Shown here one piece after another: positions 34,002 through 41,640 of a stretch of DNA of 47,604 nucleotides. Each line of letters opens with the position of its first letter. Position 1 is the first letter of the stretch. The stretch is from a virus: positions 1-47,604 of IMG/VR virus record IMGVR_UViG_3300010391_000061; one strand, given 5' to 3'. The position numbers were made by a program, and so were the translations under genes. Under the pieces are notes generated by a model. That model was not told the origin of the DNA and made no database searches. It saw nothing but the letters and a program-made list of their open reading frames with translations.

Positions 34002-34213
34002 ATGTCGATGGTACGGGTCATCGCAACCCAAGTGCACGCAGCGGAATTACAGCCAGGAGACGCGTTCTCCACGGCAGGCCCGGAGTACTGGGATCACGCC
34101 GCAGGTGGGAAGGGCGCGGTCGGGGAGCGGGTATTCTTGCGCACCAACGACCCCACCCCTCCCAGGCGGGCGAGACGATCTATCGCATCACCGTCGAGGA
34201 CTGCCAGCCATGA
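34002..34213 (+). CDS. Small conserved-looking phage protein, apparent frameshift
   Basis: The start (MSMVRVIATQ) is ten bases after AGGAGG. The first frame reads ELQPGDAF, EYWDHAAGG and GERVFLRTNDPTPP, then turns Arg-rich. The natural-looking end, QAGETIYRITVEDCQP, is in the -1 frame and stops at the ATGA overlap with the next gene. A 70-aa product results if the CCC at 34161-34163 is read twice or one C is missing. ATG at 33993 is another start. Similar short proteins with PGD...GERVYLR...ETVYRI occur in actinobacterial phages; the function is unknown. Confidence 0.5.
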
Positions 34214-34464
34214 GCAACACCGAGCTGCTCGACCGCCTCGCCAGCGAGGCCCAGGCGTCCCTGCACACCGCGCCCTCGGCCGTGCGCTGCGTGGAGTGCT
34301 GGAACGAGATCGCCCCGGCCGCCCCAGCCCACATCTGCGCTGCGTGTGGCGAGTACGTGGACCCCGGCTGCGCTATCCTGGATCTGGATACCGGCGAGGT
34401 GCTGTGCGATCATCATGGCCGGAGACGCAGGCTCTACCTCTCCGGGGTGGCCGGCGGAAAGTGA
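34210..34464 (+). CDS. Zinc-ribbon protein, 84 aa
   Basis: A double-Cys pattern: CVEC at about 27-30, CAACGEYVDPGC at about 43-54, then CDHH at about 66-69. This should bind one or two zinc ions. An N-terminal helix precedes it and the C-terminal end is basic (RRRRLYL). It is the second gene of the rightward cassette, coupled by ATGA. It may bind nucleic acid or a host protein. Confidence 0.6.
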   Translation: MSNTELLDRLASEAQASLHTAPSAVRCVECWNEIAPAAPAHICAACGEYVDPGCAILDLDTGEVLCDHHGRRRRLYLSGVAGGK

Positions 34465-34475
34465 GGTGAGGCTAG

Positions 34476-34739
34476 ATGGCTGAGGTGTACAGGCGCGTCG
34501 AAGACGGCATAGAGATATCCTACGAGATCATTGACGGCAAGGGCGGAAAGCGTCTGCGGATATGGGCGGAGAAAGACGGGAAGCGGTGTGCGGCACGGTG
34601 CACCGCCACGCTTGCAGCGTCAGTGATACTTTTTGACCGCACCAATCTGCAAGGCCCTAGGGGTAGTGCTAGTAGCTGGCAGCGGTACGAAACGGAGCCG
34701 TGGGGAATTGACCTTCCCGTGAGTGAGGCGTCCAGATGA
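34476..34739 (+). CDS. Hypothetical 87-aa protein
   Basis: Begins after GAGGTGAG. The N-terminal half has alternating charged and hydrophobic residues (GIEISYEIIDGKGGKRLRIW) suggesting beta strands, followed by a helix around TATLAASVILFD. No family recognised. ATGA overlap with the next gene shows coexpression. Confidence 0.5.
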   Translation: MAEVYRRVEDGIEISYEIIDGKGGKRLRIWAEKDGKRCAARCTATLAASVILFDRTNLQGPRGSASSWQRYETEPWGIDLPVSEASR

Positions 34740-35014
34740 ACACCGCCCACGCCAGCCTGTTCCCGGACCTCGCGCCAGCCACCTCGAGGCCGCGCGCGAT
34801 CCCCCGACGCGTCGCCTCGTGCTGCTGCTGTGGAGAGTCGGCAGAGGCCTCTGTCCGGTTCACGACCGACCCCAGGCGGCCGGCAGTAATGCTGTCGCCG
34901 CCGATCCGGGCCGAGGTGTGTAGCCGGTGTCTCACCACACAGCCGCTCGGCGCAATCTACCGCCGTCACGTCGCCAGCAAGGACTCGCAGGCGCACCGTG
35001 GAAAGAGTCGCTGA
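34736..35014 (+). CDS. Cys-rich small protein, probable zinc ribbon
   Basis: 92 aa with CCCCGES at about residues 29-35 and CSRC at about 62-65, a plausible four-Cys zinc site. The flanks are basic and Pro-rich. It lies in the rightward cassette of zinc-binding proteins. Function unknown; host takeover by binding nucleic acid or protein is possible. Confidence 0.5.
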   Translation: MNTAHASLFPDLAPATSRPRAIPRRVASCCCCGESAEASVRFTTDPRRPAVMLSPPIRAEVCSRCLTTQPLGAIYRRHVASKDSQAHRGKSR

Positions 35015-35057
35015 GTTTCCCACGAAGGTATCCCCACGAGGGAAAGGAGCCGTCAAG

Positions 35058-35111
35058 ATGCGCAAGTGGAGGGATGTTGCCGTGATGGTGCTGACAGAGA
35101 GGGGGGAGTGA
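35058..35111 (+). CDS. 17-aa micro-ORF
   Basis: ATG with a strong upstream AAAGGAG, then 17 codons (MRKWRDVAVMVLTERGE) ending TGA. The stop overlaps the next ATG as TGATG. It is too short for a normal protein; a leader peptide or a translational-coupling device is the simplest reading. Confidence 0.45.
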   Translation: MRKWRDVAVMVLTERGE

Positions 35112-35317
35112 TGCAAGCGTGGCGGCCCTGGGTGGCGGTATTCGTTTCCACAAGTGACCTCGGTGGCGCTGGCGGCGACCCCGTCCTCGCCCTGCCTGCG
35201 GCGTTTCAAATAGCAGCGAGCGCGGGTTGGCCGCATTTCACGACCGCCGCGCGTGTGGATGGCGTCGAAGGAACTTGGTTTTTCAGCCGGTGGCCCGCCG
35301 CCGAAGGAGGTGCTTGA
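35111..35317 (+). CDS. Hypothetical 68-aa protein
   Basis: Starts at the TGATG junction with GGGGGGAG before it. Trp-rich (RPWVAVFVS, GWPHF, GTWFFSRW). The fold may be a small beta-alpha domain. It is coupled by TGATG to the next gene. No family recognised. Confidence 0.5.
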   Translation: MQAWRPWVAVFVSTSDLGGAGGDPVLALPAAFQIAASAGWPHFTTAARVDGVEGTWFFSRWPAAEGGA

Positions 35318-35763
35318 TGAAGTACCTGGGTATCGCGATGATCCTGCTTGCCCTGGTGGCGAGCAACGTGACCAGCTACAACTCAGGGAGAGCGGCGGCT
35401 TATCGCGAAAACAACGCGTATCTCAACCTCATGCTCACCAGACTAAGGCAGAGCGCGGACCTGGCAAAGCAGATCGAAGCGCGACTCACAGCCTCGTCCC
35501 CGATGCGGCAGGCGAGGCAGTGCACCCTGAGCGCCTCGCTCGATCTGGTGGAGTGTCCGAGGCACACGGGCTGCTTGTCGGGCAACGCGATCTACTTCCT
35601 CGGCCCCGCAGGAGGCGTGACGCCCTACCGCACGTACTACGTGGCGGTTGTCATGGGCAGCGGGACGTTCACAATCTCCGAGCAGCCGGGCGGAGCGGCC
35701 TGCGATCTGCGTAGGCCGGACGGGGCGAACCTGTTCGCCCGCACGAAAGGAGCCGCCCGTTGA
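35317..35763 (+). CDS. Membrane-anchored or secreted small protein
   Basis: 148 aa behind GAAGGAGG. The first 20 residues are a TM anchor or signal (LGIAMILLALVASNV), then a helix (RENNAYLNLMLTRLRQSADL) and a C-terminal domain with four Cys (QCTLSASLDLVEC, GC, and AACD). The cysteines could form disulfides if exported. It may act at the envelope, for example in exclusion of other phages. This is inferred. Confidence 0.5.
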   Translation: MKYLGIAMILLALVASNVTSYNSGRAAAYRENNAYLNLMLTRLRQSADLAKQIEARLTASSPMRQARQCTLSASLDLVECPRHTGCLSGNAIYFLGPAGGVTPYRTYYVAVVMGSGTFTISEQPGGAACDLRRPDGANLFARTKGAAR

Positions 35764-35978
35764 GTACATCGCACGACCGCCGCAAGCCGCCCCCTCAACC
35801 CGCCCGCCGGTCCCGGCAGATCTCGTTTGCCGTCAGGCCCTGGCAAGAGCAAGCGCTCGCCGCCGAGGCGGAGAAACAGGGGATGAGCATCGGGGCGCTG
35901 GCCAGGAGCTTCGTTGTGCAGGAGCTACACCGCCGCGGGTATGGCCCGCGGAACACCACACAGGAGGAAAACCGATGA
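35760..35978 (+). CDS. Ribbon-helix-helix DNA-binding protein
   Basis: 72 aa from a TTG in a TTGA overlap, behind AAAGGAG. The basic, Pro-rich start is followed by RQISFAVRPWQEQALAAEAE (strand plus helix A) and GMSIGALARSFVVQEL (helix B), the Arc/CopG arrangement. It probably regulates this cassette or other early promoters as a dimer. ATGA overlap follows. Confidence 0.65.
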   Translation: MSTSHDRRKPPPQPARRSRQISFAVRPWQEQALAAEAEKQGMSIGALARSFVVQELHRRGYGPRNTTQEENR

Positions 35979-36526
35979 AACAAGCAACCGATTTACTCAA
36001 GGACTCGGAGTGGGGCCAGGCGGCAGCGGACCTGCTGCAGCACGCGATGGAGCGCCACGAAGTAACGCCCGACACCGAGGTGCACGCGGTGGCCGGGCGC
36101 GATTATGGCTACGTGCAGGAGTGGGAGCTCACCTTCGACATTGCCCTGATCGTGTACGGCGACGGCGGCGAGTCTCACTGCGCGCTCGACAAGATCGCGC
36201 CCACCGAGGAGGCCCTATACGAGTGGCTGATCCACGACGGCCTCGAGGGGATTGACGCGCTGGTGGAGTTTGCCAACGTCCGCGGTCTCGGCAAAATCAC
36301 CGAGGCAACCGCGGAGGAGGCGGACCGGGACTACTGCGTGTTGATCGAGCGCGACTACAATGGGCCGACCAGCGAGACGCGCGCTGCTGAGGATGACCAG
36401 GGCCACATTTTGACTTTGCCGACCCTCGCGGCGGCGCAGGCGTGGATAGATGAGGCCGACGCCGGGACCTACTGCCTCGCTCACAACGAGTCCGGCCGCC
36501 CGACTTACAAGATCGTTGCGGTCTAA
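35975..36526 (+). CDS. Hypothetical acidic 183-aa protein
   Basis: Acidic, no signal or TM. The first 80 residues include WELTFDIALIVYGDGGE. A second part (AQAWIDEADAGTYCLAH) may be an alpha-beta domain. It is linked to the RHH gene by ATGA. No family recognised. Acidic early phage proteins sometimes mimic DNA or inhibit host enzymes, but nothing here proves it. Confidence 0.5.
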   Translation: MKQATDLLKDSEWGQAAADLLQHAMERHEVTPDTEVHAVAGRDYGYVQEWELTFDIALIVYGDGGESHCALDKIAPTEEALYEWLIHDGLEGIDALVEFANVRGLGKITEATAEEADRDYCVLIERDYNGPTSETRAAEDDQGHILTLPTLAAAQAWIDEADAGTYCLAHNESGRPTYKIVAV

Positions 36527-36547
36527 GCCGCACCCACAGGAGGAACG

Positions 36548-36904
36548 ATGATGAAGCGGGACCGGATACTATACAAGCGGTATACCTCTGGCGCGACCCC
36601 CATCTTCTGCGTCAGCGGCTTTGCTGGCTGGCTCCGCCGCGAAGATAACCACCGGCTGGAAGCCGCCAGCGACGTGGCGGGCTTCGTCTGCCGCCTCGGG
36701 CTGAACACCGACTCCCCGACGGACGGACCTCTACAGCGCAAGATCTCCCCCGCGCGCCTCGGAGGCGCCACCCTGACCGTCATCTACGAGTTTCTCCACG
36801 GCCAGCCAAGCGGCGACCCGGCGTACACCATCTGCGACGACGATCACATCTCCCGTTTGGTCGCCGCCTACGAGTCAGACCCGCGCTGGCGCCGCCTTTG
36901 GTAG
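36548..36904 (+). CDS. Hypothetical 118-aa protein
   Basis: Ribosome site AGGAGG. The N-terminal half has GATPIFCVSGFAGWLRRE and the end is ICDDDHISRLVAAYESDPRWRRLW. No family recognised. It is the last gene of the rightward cassette. It ends with TAG. Confidence 0.5.
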   Translation: MMKRDRILYKRYTSGATPIFCVSGFAGWLRREDNHRLEAASDVAGFVCRLGLNTDSPTDGPLQRKISPARLGGATLTVIYEFLHGQPSGDPAYTICDDDHISRLVAAYESDPRWRRLW

Positions 36905-36935
36905 CCCGCCCCACCCCACCCCCACCAAACAGCGC

Positions 36936-36969
36936 GACGCCCCGGGCCGCCTAGGCGGACCGGGGCGTC
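36936..36969. terminator. Convergent terminator hairpin
   Basis: GACGCCCCGG (36936-36945) pairs perfectly with CCGGGGCGTC (36960-36969), and the 14-base loop holds a perfect 12-base palindrome (CCGCCTAGGCGG). It lies between the rightward cassette and the converging leftward block. The T run is absent, but its symmetry suits a two-way terminator. Confidence 0.65.
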
Positions 36970-37009
36970 TGCGTCGCAAGAGGGACCGCGATGCTTGTGG
37001 GTTCTGCGC

Positions 37010-37822
37010 TCAGGCGGGTGCGCCTGCCCTGGCACGCAACTCCGTCAGCCGCGCCTCCAGGCGCTCCGGGGTCCAGCTGTATCGCTTCGCGTTTAGGCAC
37101 GTGGTCTCGATCCGCCGCTTCAGCCGCTGCTCAGGGCTCAGGTTCCTCTTCCCGGTGCGACCGCCCTCAGAGCCCTGGCTGCGCTTGTTGGCCACTCCCG
37201 CCCGCTGCCGCTCGCGCTTGCGATCCTCGTCTCCCGGATCCACGCAGTATGCCACCTTCCGGCCCACGTGGATACCGAGCGCCGCCAGGTCTACCGACTT
37301 CTCCTGCTGCAACGTCGAGATCGCCTCAACCACCGCACCCAGCTGCCTCTCCGCCTCTTCCTGCCGCGATTCGAGTTCTTCTCGCAATGCCTCCAGCAAC
37401 GGCAGCACTCGCTCTCGCTGGCGCTCGATCTCCCCCATCTCGCGGTCCCGCGCGCGCGCCATCTCCTGCGCCGACTTCGCCAGGTCGCGGAGCTGCTCGG
37501 CCGACATCGCCGTCAAATCCACGATCGCCCCGCTCGGCGCGACGCCTGGCGCGGCCGCCACCGGCCGAGGCTCCGGGTCTGCCGTGCCCAGGTCACCCCG
37601 CAGGAGCTTCGCCGTGATCTTCTTCGCCGCGCTCTCCACCGCGTCCCGCGTCGTCCGATCCATCCCGTCCAGCGACAGCCTCCCCTGCCGGTAGGCCAGA
37701 GCTTTCCGGGGGATGCACTCCCCGCCCAGGTCACACCCGGCCGTCACCGTCGCCCCAGAGATGAGGCACTGCGGCTCCGTCTCGCCGAAGATCGGCTTGC
37801 CCTCGTACTTACATTTCAGCAC
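37010..37822 (-). CDS. Coiled-coil early protein, 270 aa
   Basis: GTG start with GAGGAG upstream. The N-terminal domain has four Cys (residues 4, 19, 30, 37) that could bind zinc. A long coiled coil runs at about 105-180, and a Lys/Arg-rich tail follows (EDRKRERQRAGVANKRSQ). This suggests a nucleic-acid-binding structural protein. It lies last in the leftward early block. No family recognised. Confidence 0.55.
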   Translation of the reverse strand: MLKCKYEGKPIFGETEPQCLISGATVTAGCDLGGECIPRKALAYRQGRLSLDGMDRTTRDAVESAAKKITAKLLRGDLGTADPEPRPVAAAPGVAPSGAIVDLTAMSAEQLRDLAKSAQEMARARDREMGEIERQRERVLPLLEALREELESRQEEAERQLGAVVEAISTLQQEKSVDLAALGIHVGRKVAYCVDPGDEDRKRERQRAGVANKRSQGSEGGRTGKRNLSPEQRLKRRIETTCLNAKRYSWTPERLEARLTELRARAGAPA

Positions 37823-37944
37823 CGCCCGTTTCTCCTCATTTACCTGCGTTCACTGCTGAGATTCCTCGGATAGACACGCCCGCTTCGCTCTCCCTGAGTC
37901 CATCTCGGCTTTTCGGGAAGTGGCTTGGCGAAGTTTCGTCTGCC

Positions 37945-38844
37945 TTATACATCCCCCCTCTGCGCCACCCGCAGCGCGGCCGTCACCGCCCGCGAGTCCG
38001 CCGTCGCCATCGGGTACAGCATCAGCGCCCCCTTGCTCGGTATCGCCTGCTCGAATCGCCACGCGCACGCAAACCGCCACCAGCACTTTCCCGGCTCCCA
38101 GTACTCCGGCGGGCACAGATGCTCCGCGCGCAGCCGGTCGAACTCCTCCGCGTCAGTGAACGTCCCCGCCTCCGCCAGCAGGCCTACGCCCACGATCGCG
38201 CCTACCCGTCCGCCGATCATCCCTGCCCCGAAGCCCGCCGCCGACCACGCCTCCGGATGGGCCTCGAGCATCACCTTCTTGCCGGCGTGGATCGCCACGT
38301 ACAGCGGGTACTTGGTGTTGACCACGGCGGGTTTCCAAGTGCGCGTCTCGAGACGCTTGCCCTCGCGTACCAGGGCCTCTGCCCACGGCTGCTGCACCGA
38401 GACCGCGAGCTCCACCGGCAGCCGGGCCTCGTCCCGCAGCGGGACCCACGGCGCCTCGGGGTGGCGGTAGAAGTAGAGCAGGGTCCGGGTGTTGCACATG
38501 CGCACCCCGGCCGCCAGCGCGCGGCGGAGAGCGCGGGGTGTGGTCAGGTCGTAGTGGGGAATGGCATGATGGGGGCCGCTATCCGCCGGATCCACGTCAC
38601 ACTGATACCACTCGCGCTTGAGCTCGAGGCGGTCAGCCATCCCGTGCAGCTTGTCCGGGTCCGCGCAGACCAGGTGCACGCCGTCCGTCATCACCGGATA
38701 CGACTCCGGGACGACGGCCGCGGCCACCTCGTCTGCGTCGGAGACACGGTCGGTTAGGGACAGGTCCGGCGCCGGCGGCAGCGCCTCCCCTCTCCCGTCG
38801 AAGTCGAACGGCGTGCTCGTAGGAACAGCGGCGCGGCGTCTCAT
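37945..38844 (-). CDS. DUF4031-ASCH fusion protein
   Basis: 299 aa. DUF4031 spans about 50-117: VMTDGVHLVCADPDKLHGMA, then REWYQ and HYDLTTPRALRRALAAG. It is followed by an ASCH domain (about 145-270) opening VSVQQPWAEALVREGKRLE and RTWKPAVV. ASCH domains resemble PUA and are thought to bind RNA or modified nucleotides. DUF4031 has no known role. The fusion suggests a nucleic-acid or nucleotide-sensing early protein. Ends TAA. It overlaps the preceding gene by ATGA. Confidence 0.75.
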   Translation of the reverse strand: MRRRAAVPTSTPFDFDGRGEALPPAPDLSLTDRVSDADEVAAAVVPESYPVMTDGVHLVCADPDKLHGMADRLELKREWYQCDVDPADSGPHHAIPHYDLTTPRALRRALAAGVRMCNTRTLLYFYRHPEAPWVPLRDEARLPVELAVSVQQPWAEALVREGKRLETRTWKPAVVNTKYPLYVAIHAGKKVMLEAHPEAWSAAGFGAGMIGGRVGAIVGVGLLAEAGTFTDAEEFDRLRAEHLCPPEYWEPGKCWWRFACAWRFEQAIPSKGALMLYPMATADSRAVTAALRVAQRGDV

Positions 38845-39209
38845 TCTGCAGGACCCAACGGCACGAGCACCATGTAATCATCCACCTCATCCAGCCCGCG
38901 ACCCTCTGGGTGCGGATCATGGCACAGTCGGCCGTCCCGGTATACGACCGAGTGCCTCAGCCCTCGCGCCGCCAACCCGTTCGCTATGTAGTAACCCTGC
39001 AACGGAGACATGTCATCCGCAAACCCGGCAGGGAGCCTCACCAGATAGACGCCGTGTTGCGCAGTCAACCATACGTTCCACTGCGTAAACCAACCCGATT
39101 GCTTCGGGTTCGGAAGCCCCTCAATCGGCACTTCGAGCAGCGACGCTATACATGCCGCCAAGCAATTTCCATCCGGACTGCCTAGCATGGTCTGGTACAC
39201 GGGCCGCAT
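38841..39209 (-). CDS. Cysteine-peptidase-fold (C39-like) protein
   Basis: 122 aa from an ATG in a TGATG junction (a GTG sits one codon earlier). The opening segment GNCLAACIASLLE holds a Cys like the catalytic residue of papain-fold enzymes, and a His occurs in RLCHDPHPEG near residue 100 with acidic partners. Such proteins recur in phages, often annotated only as hypothetical. Activity is not certain. Confidence 0.6.
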   Translation of the reverse strand: MRPVYQTMLGSPDGNCLAACIASLLEVPIEGLPNPKQSGWFTQWNVWLTAQHGVYLVRLPAGFADDMSPLQGYYIANGLAARGLRHSVVYRDGRLCHDPHPEGRGLDEVDDYMVLVPLGPAE

Positions 39210-40894
39210 CACACCCCACCCTTCTTCGCGCGCTTGCCCTTCACGGCCGCCTTCTTCTCCGCCTTAGCCTTCGGTTGCTTCGGCGGCTTCTTCGCGTCCG
39301 CCTCGGCCTTCACCTCGGCCGCGATGGCCGCCACGTCCACGCCGCACTCGCCCGCCAGCTCCACGAACCGCTTCGGCTCGCCCCATCGCACATCCCCGCG
39401 GATGTTGATGAGCACCACCTCCGCCAGGAACGCCCGCAGGTCAGCCAGTTCGCCGCGCAGGACCTCCAGGTGCTTTGCCAGCGCGCCGTCATAGTCACGC
39501 TGGTTGGAGCGCGCCGACTTCGGCGCGTCCAGCCCCAGGAGCTTACACAACTCCCTCTTCCGGTCGCTCTCGGTACGCCGCAGTATCCCCTCGCCCAAGA
39601 CGCCCAGGTACTCCGGCTCGCCCGCGTTGCACAGCGCCTCCACCGCCTGCTTCCGTGCGCGCAGGAACACCTCGTCGCGCTGCCGCGACTTCTCCCGCTC
39701 CGCCGCGGCCCGCACCTTCTCCTCCGGCGAGCGGACAGCCGCGCCGCTGCCGCTGCTGCTGCTGCCACCGTGCGTCTTGCACTTCGGGTCGGGGCACACC
39801 GTCAGCACCGACCCCTTCCCCGCGCCGTGGACCACCAGCGCCGACCGCGCGGAGTCGCACCGCTTGTCCTTCGGGGCGACCTTGCGGTATTCGCCGAGGA
39901 CCAGCACACCATCCAGCCCTTTTCGGTCCTGCGGGTGGACGTAACTCTCCCCCGACACCAGCAGCGGCGGCCTGCCCTCCCGCTCCTCGATTTCCCCTCG
40001 CCTGATCTCCATCGCGGCCGCGCTCTTCTTCCCGAAGCAGATCGGGTCCAGACACCGATCGCCCTTCTTCACCTCCGGGAACAGCACCGGGCTCGCCCCC
40101 GTCCGCTTGGGGCACGCGACGCACGCCCCGGCCGCTTCGTACAGGTCGGGGTTCTTCGCCGAGAACGGCGCGCCGGAGAGGTGCATCAGCACGTGATCTT
40201 CAATCCACCGCTGGAGCTGCCCCACCTGCGGTATCTCCCCGCGGTAAGTGATGCTCCCCAGATACTTCATCCCCGCCTCTTGCTGCGCCGGGATCAGCCG
40301 GCACAGCGCCTGCGCGTGACCCAGACGAATCTTGTCCGCCTCCAACGCCTTCGCCGCCGCGGGGATGAGATTGGACAGCGCGATTCTCAGGCGCACGAAC
40401 TCCTCGGGTTTGCCCACGCGCCGGCAGATCTCCGCCACGTCCCACCCCGGCCGGGTGAGCAGCGCCGCGAAGCCCACCGCCTCATCGAGCGGTTCCACGT
40501 CGCGCCGCTGCAGATTCTCAATGATCGCCGCCTCCGCCGCCTGGTCGTCAGTGAGTTCCATGACGCGGACCGGGACCGTCCCCAGCCCTGCCTCTTTCGC
40601 CGCCCGGAAGCGCCGGCTGCCAGCTACGATCTCGTAGGTCCGGCCGTGCTTGCCGGGAACGGTGCGCACCAGCAGCGGCGTCAGCAGACCCGACGCCCGC
40701 ACCGATTTCACCAGTTCCGCCATCCCCGCCGGATCGTAATGCGTGCGGGGGTTCAACGGCGACTCCACCAACTGCCCGAGTTCCACGTCCAGCGCCAGCA
40801 CGGGGCCGCGCGGCATGGTTTCCACCGCGCCGTTGCCGCCCGCGCCCTGCGCCGTCTCCGTCTCGTTGGCCTTCACTGCTCGCTTTCGCGCCAT
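39209..40894 (-). CDS. ParB/Spo0J-like protein
   Basis: 561 aa. The N-terminal ParB domain contains SPLNPR, AGSRRFRAAKEAGL (91-104, the CTP-binding-type patch), and IENLQRRDVEPLDEA (125-139), with a helix-turn-helix near 150-185. A middle segment has CVACPKR and other Cys that might bind zinc. The end is a Lys-rich tail. ParB proteins bind specific DNA and spread with CTP. In phages they may act in partition or gene control. No ParA was seen in the window. Confidence 0.8.
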   Translation of the reverse strand: MARKRAVKANETETAQGAGGNGAVETMPRGPVLALDVELGQLVESPLNPRTHYDPAGMAELVKSVRASGLLTPLLVRTVPGKHGRTYEIVAGSRRFRAAKEAGLGTVPVRVMELTDDQAAEAAIIENLQRRDVEPLDEAVGFAALLTRPGWDVAEICRRVGKPEEFVRLRIALSNLIPAAAKALEADKIRLGHAQALCRLIPAQQEAGMKYLGSITYRGEIPQVGQLQRWIEDHVLMHLSGAPFSAKNPDLYEAAGACVACPKRTGASPVLFPEVKKGDRCLDPICFGKKSAAAMEIRRGEIEEREGRPPLLVSGESYVHPQDRKGLDGVLVLGEYRKVAPKDKRCDSARSALVVHGAGKGSVLTVCPDPKCKTHGGSSSSGSGAAVRSPEEKVRAAAEREKSRQRDEVFLRARKQAVEALCNAGEPEYLGVLGEGILRRTESDRKRELCKLLGLDAPKSARSNQRDYDGALAKHLEVLRGELADLRAFLAEVVLINIRGDVRWGEPKRFVELAGECGVDVAAIAAEVKAEADAKKPPKQPKAKAEKKAAVKGKRAKKGGV

Positions 40895-40921
40895 CTGTCA
40901 TCGCCTCCTGCGATTGGATTG

Positions 40922-41161
40922 TTACTTCTCCAGCATGCCTTGCAGCACGCACTTCTCGTCTTCCGTCAACCACTCGCTCACCTCAATGCACGACACCGCG
41001 TCATCGTAGACCTTGCGCAGCGCGCCCCCTCCGTCTCTGGCCATACGCAGCCCTTCTACTACCCGTAGCCACCCAGGAAAGTTCCAGTGAGACGGGTGCG
41101 CGGTTGCGGATGCGTCTCGTTTCCTCCCCTCCGCCAATCCCTTTGAAATTTGCATGGCCAT
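40922..41161 (-). CDS. Hypothetical 79-aa early protein
   Basis: Starts at an ATG in a TGATG junction. Mostly helical with NFPGWLRVVEGLRMARDGGG and a C-terminal ECVLQGM-like end (DEKCVLQGMLEK). No family recognised. Confidence 0.5.
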   Translation of the reverse strand: MAMQISKGLAEGRKRDASATAHPSHWNFPGWLRVVEGLRMARDGGGALRKVYDDAVSCIEVSEWLTEDEKCVLQGMLEK

Positions 41162-41637
41162 CAGCTCGCCGCTCCCCCCGCGTCTTCGAGCAGCCCGCCC
41201 ATTGGCCGCCATTTCACCAGGCACCGCACCTTCACCAGCACTCCCCCGATGGGATCGTCCTGCACCTCGGCTGTGACTATGCCGGTGCATTGCGTTTCTG
41301 CCGTCGCCCGTTCCCGCTGGCCAAGCGCCTCCGCTCCCGCGTGGATAGCCTCCAGCCCTCCCGCCGCAGTCTCGGAGGCCCCACTCGCCGAGAACGCTCT
41401 CCCCAGTAGGTACACCGAGTAAACTACCCCTGGCATGGGTAGGGTTACATCGCTAGCCACCTCGACATTGAGATAGCACTCCCCCCGCCCTACCTTGCCA
41501 GGGCCCGGCAAGTCCCAGGACCACTCGACTTCGTGCACCCCCTGCCCACCGCCGCGCGCGATTAGCTCGCTCGCGATCTCAATGCGAAGTAAGTTCCGCG
41601 TGGGTAGGATGTGCCGCGATACGATCACCTCAGGCAT
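41161..41637 (-). CDS. Hypothetical 158-aa early protein
   Basis: A beta-rich, partly acidic protein that ends in the TGATG junction with the next gene. It begins MPEVIVSRHILPTRNLLRIE and has a middle with MPGVVYSVYLLGRAF. No family recognised. Coexpressed with the RuvC-like and ParB-like genes. Confidence 0.5.
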   Translation of the reverse strand: MPEVIVSRHILPTRNLLRIEIASELIARGGGQGVHEVEWSWDLPGPGKVGRGECYLNVEVASDVTLPMPGVVYSVYLLGRAFSASGASETAAGGLEAIHAGAEALGQRERATAETQCTGIVTAEVQDDPIGGVLVKVRCLVKWRPMGGLLEDAGGAAS

Positions 41638-41640
41638 AGT

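Noticed and set aside
39152-41068. 638-aa rightward frame opposite the ParB gene
   Set aside because: Arg, Pro and Leu-rich shadow of a high-GC gene, with no ribosome site and no motif. The ParB-like frame on the other strand explains the region.
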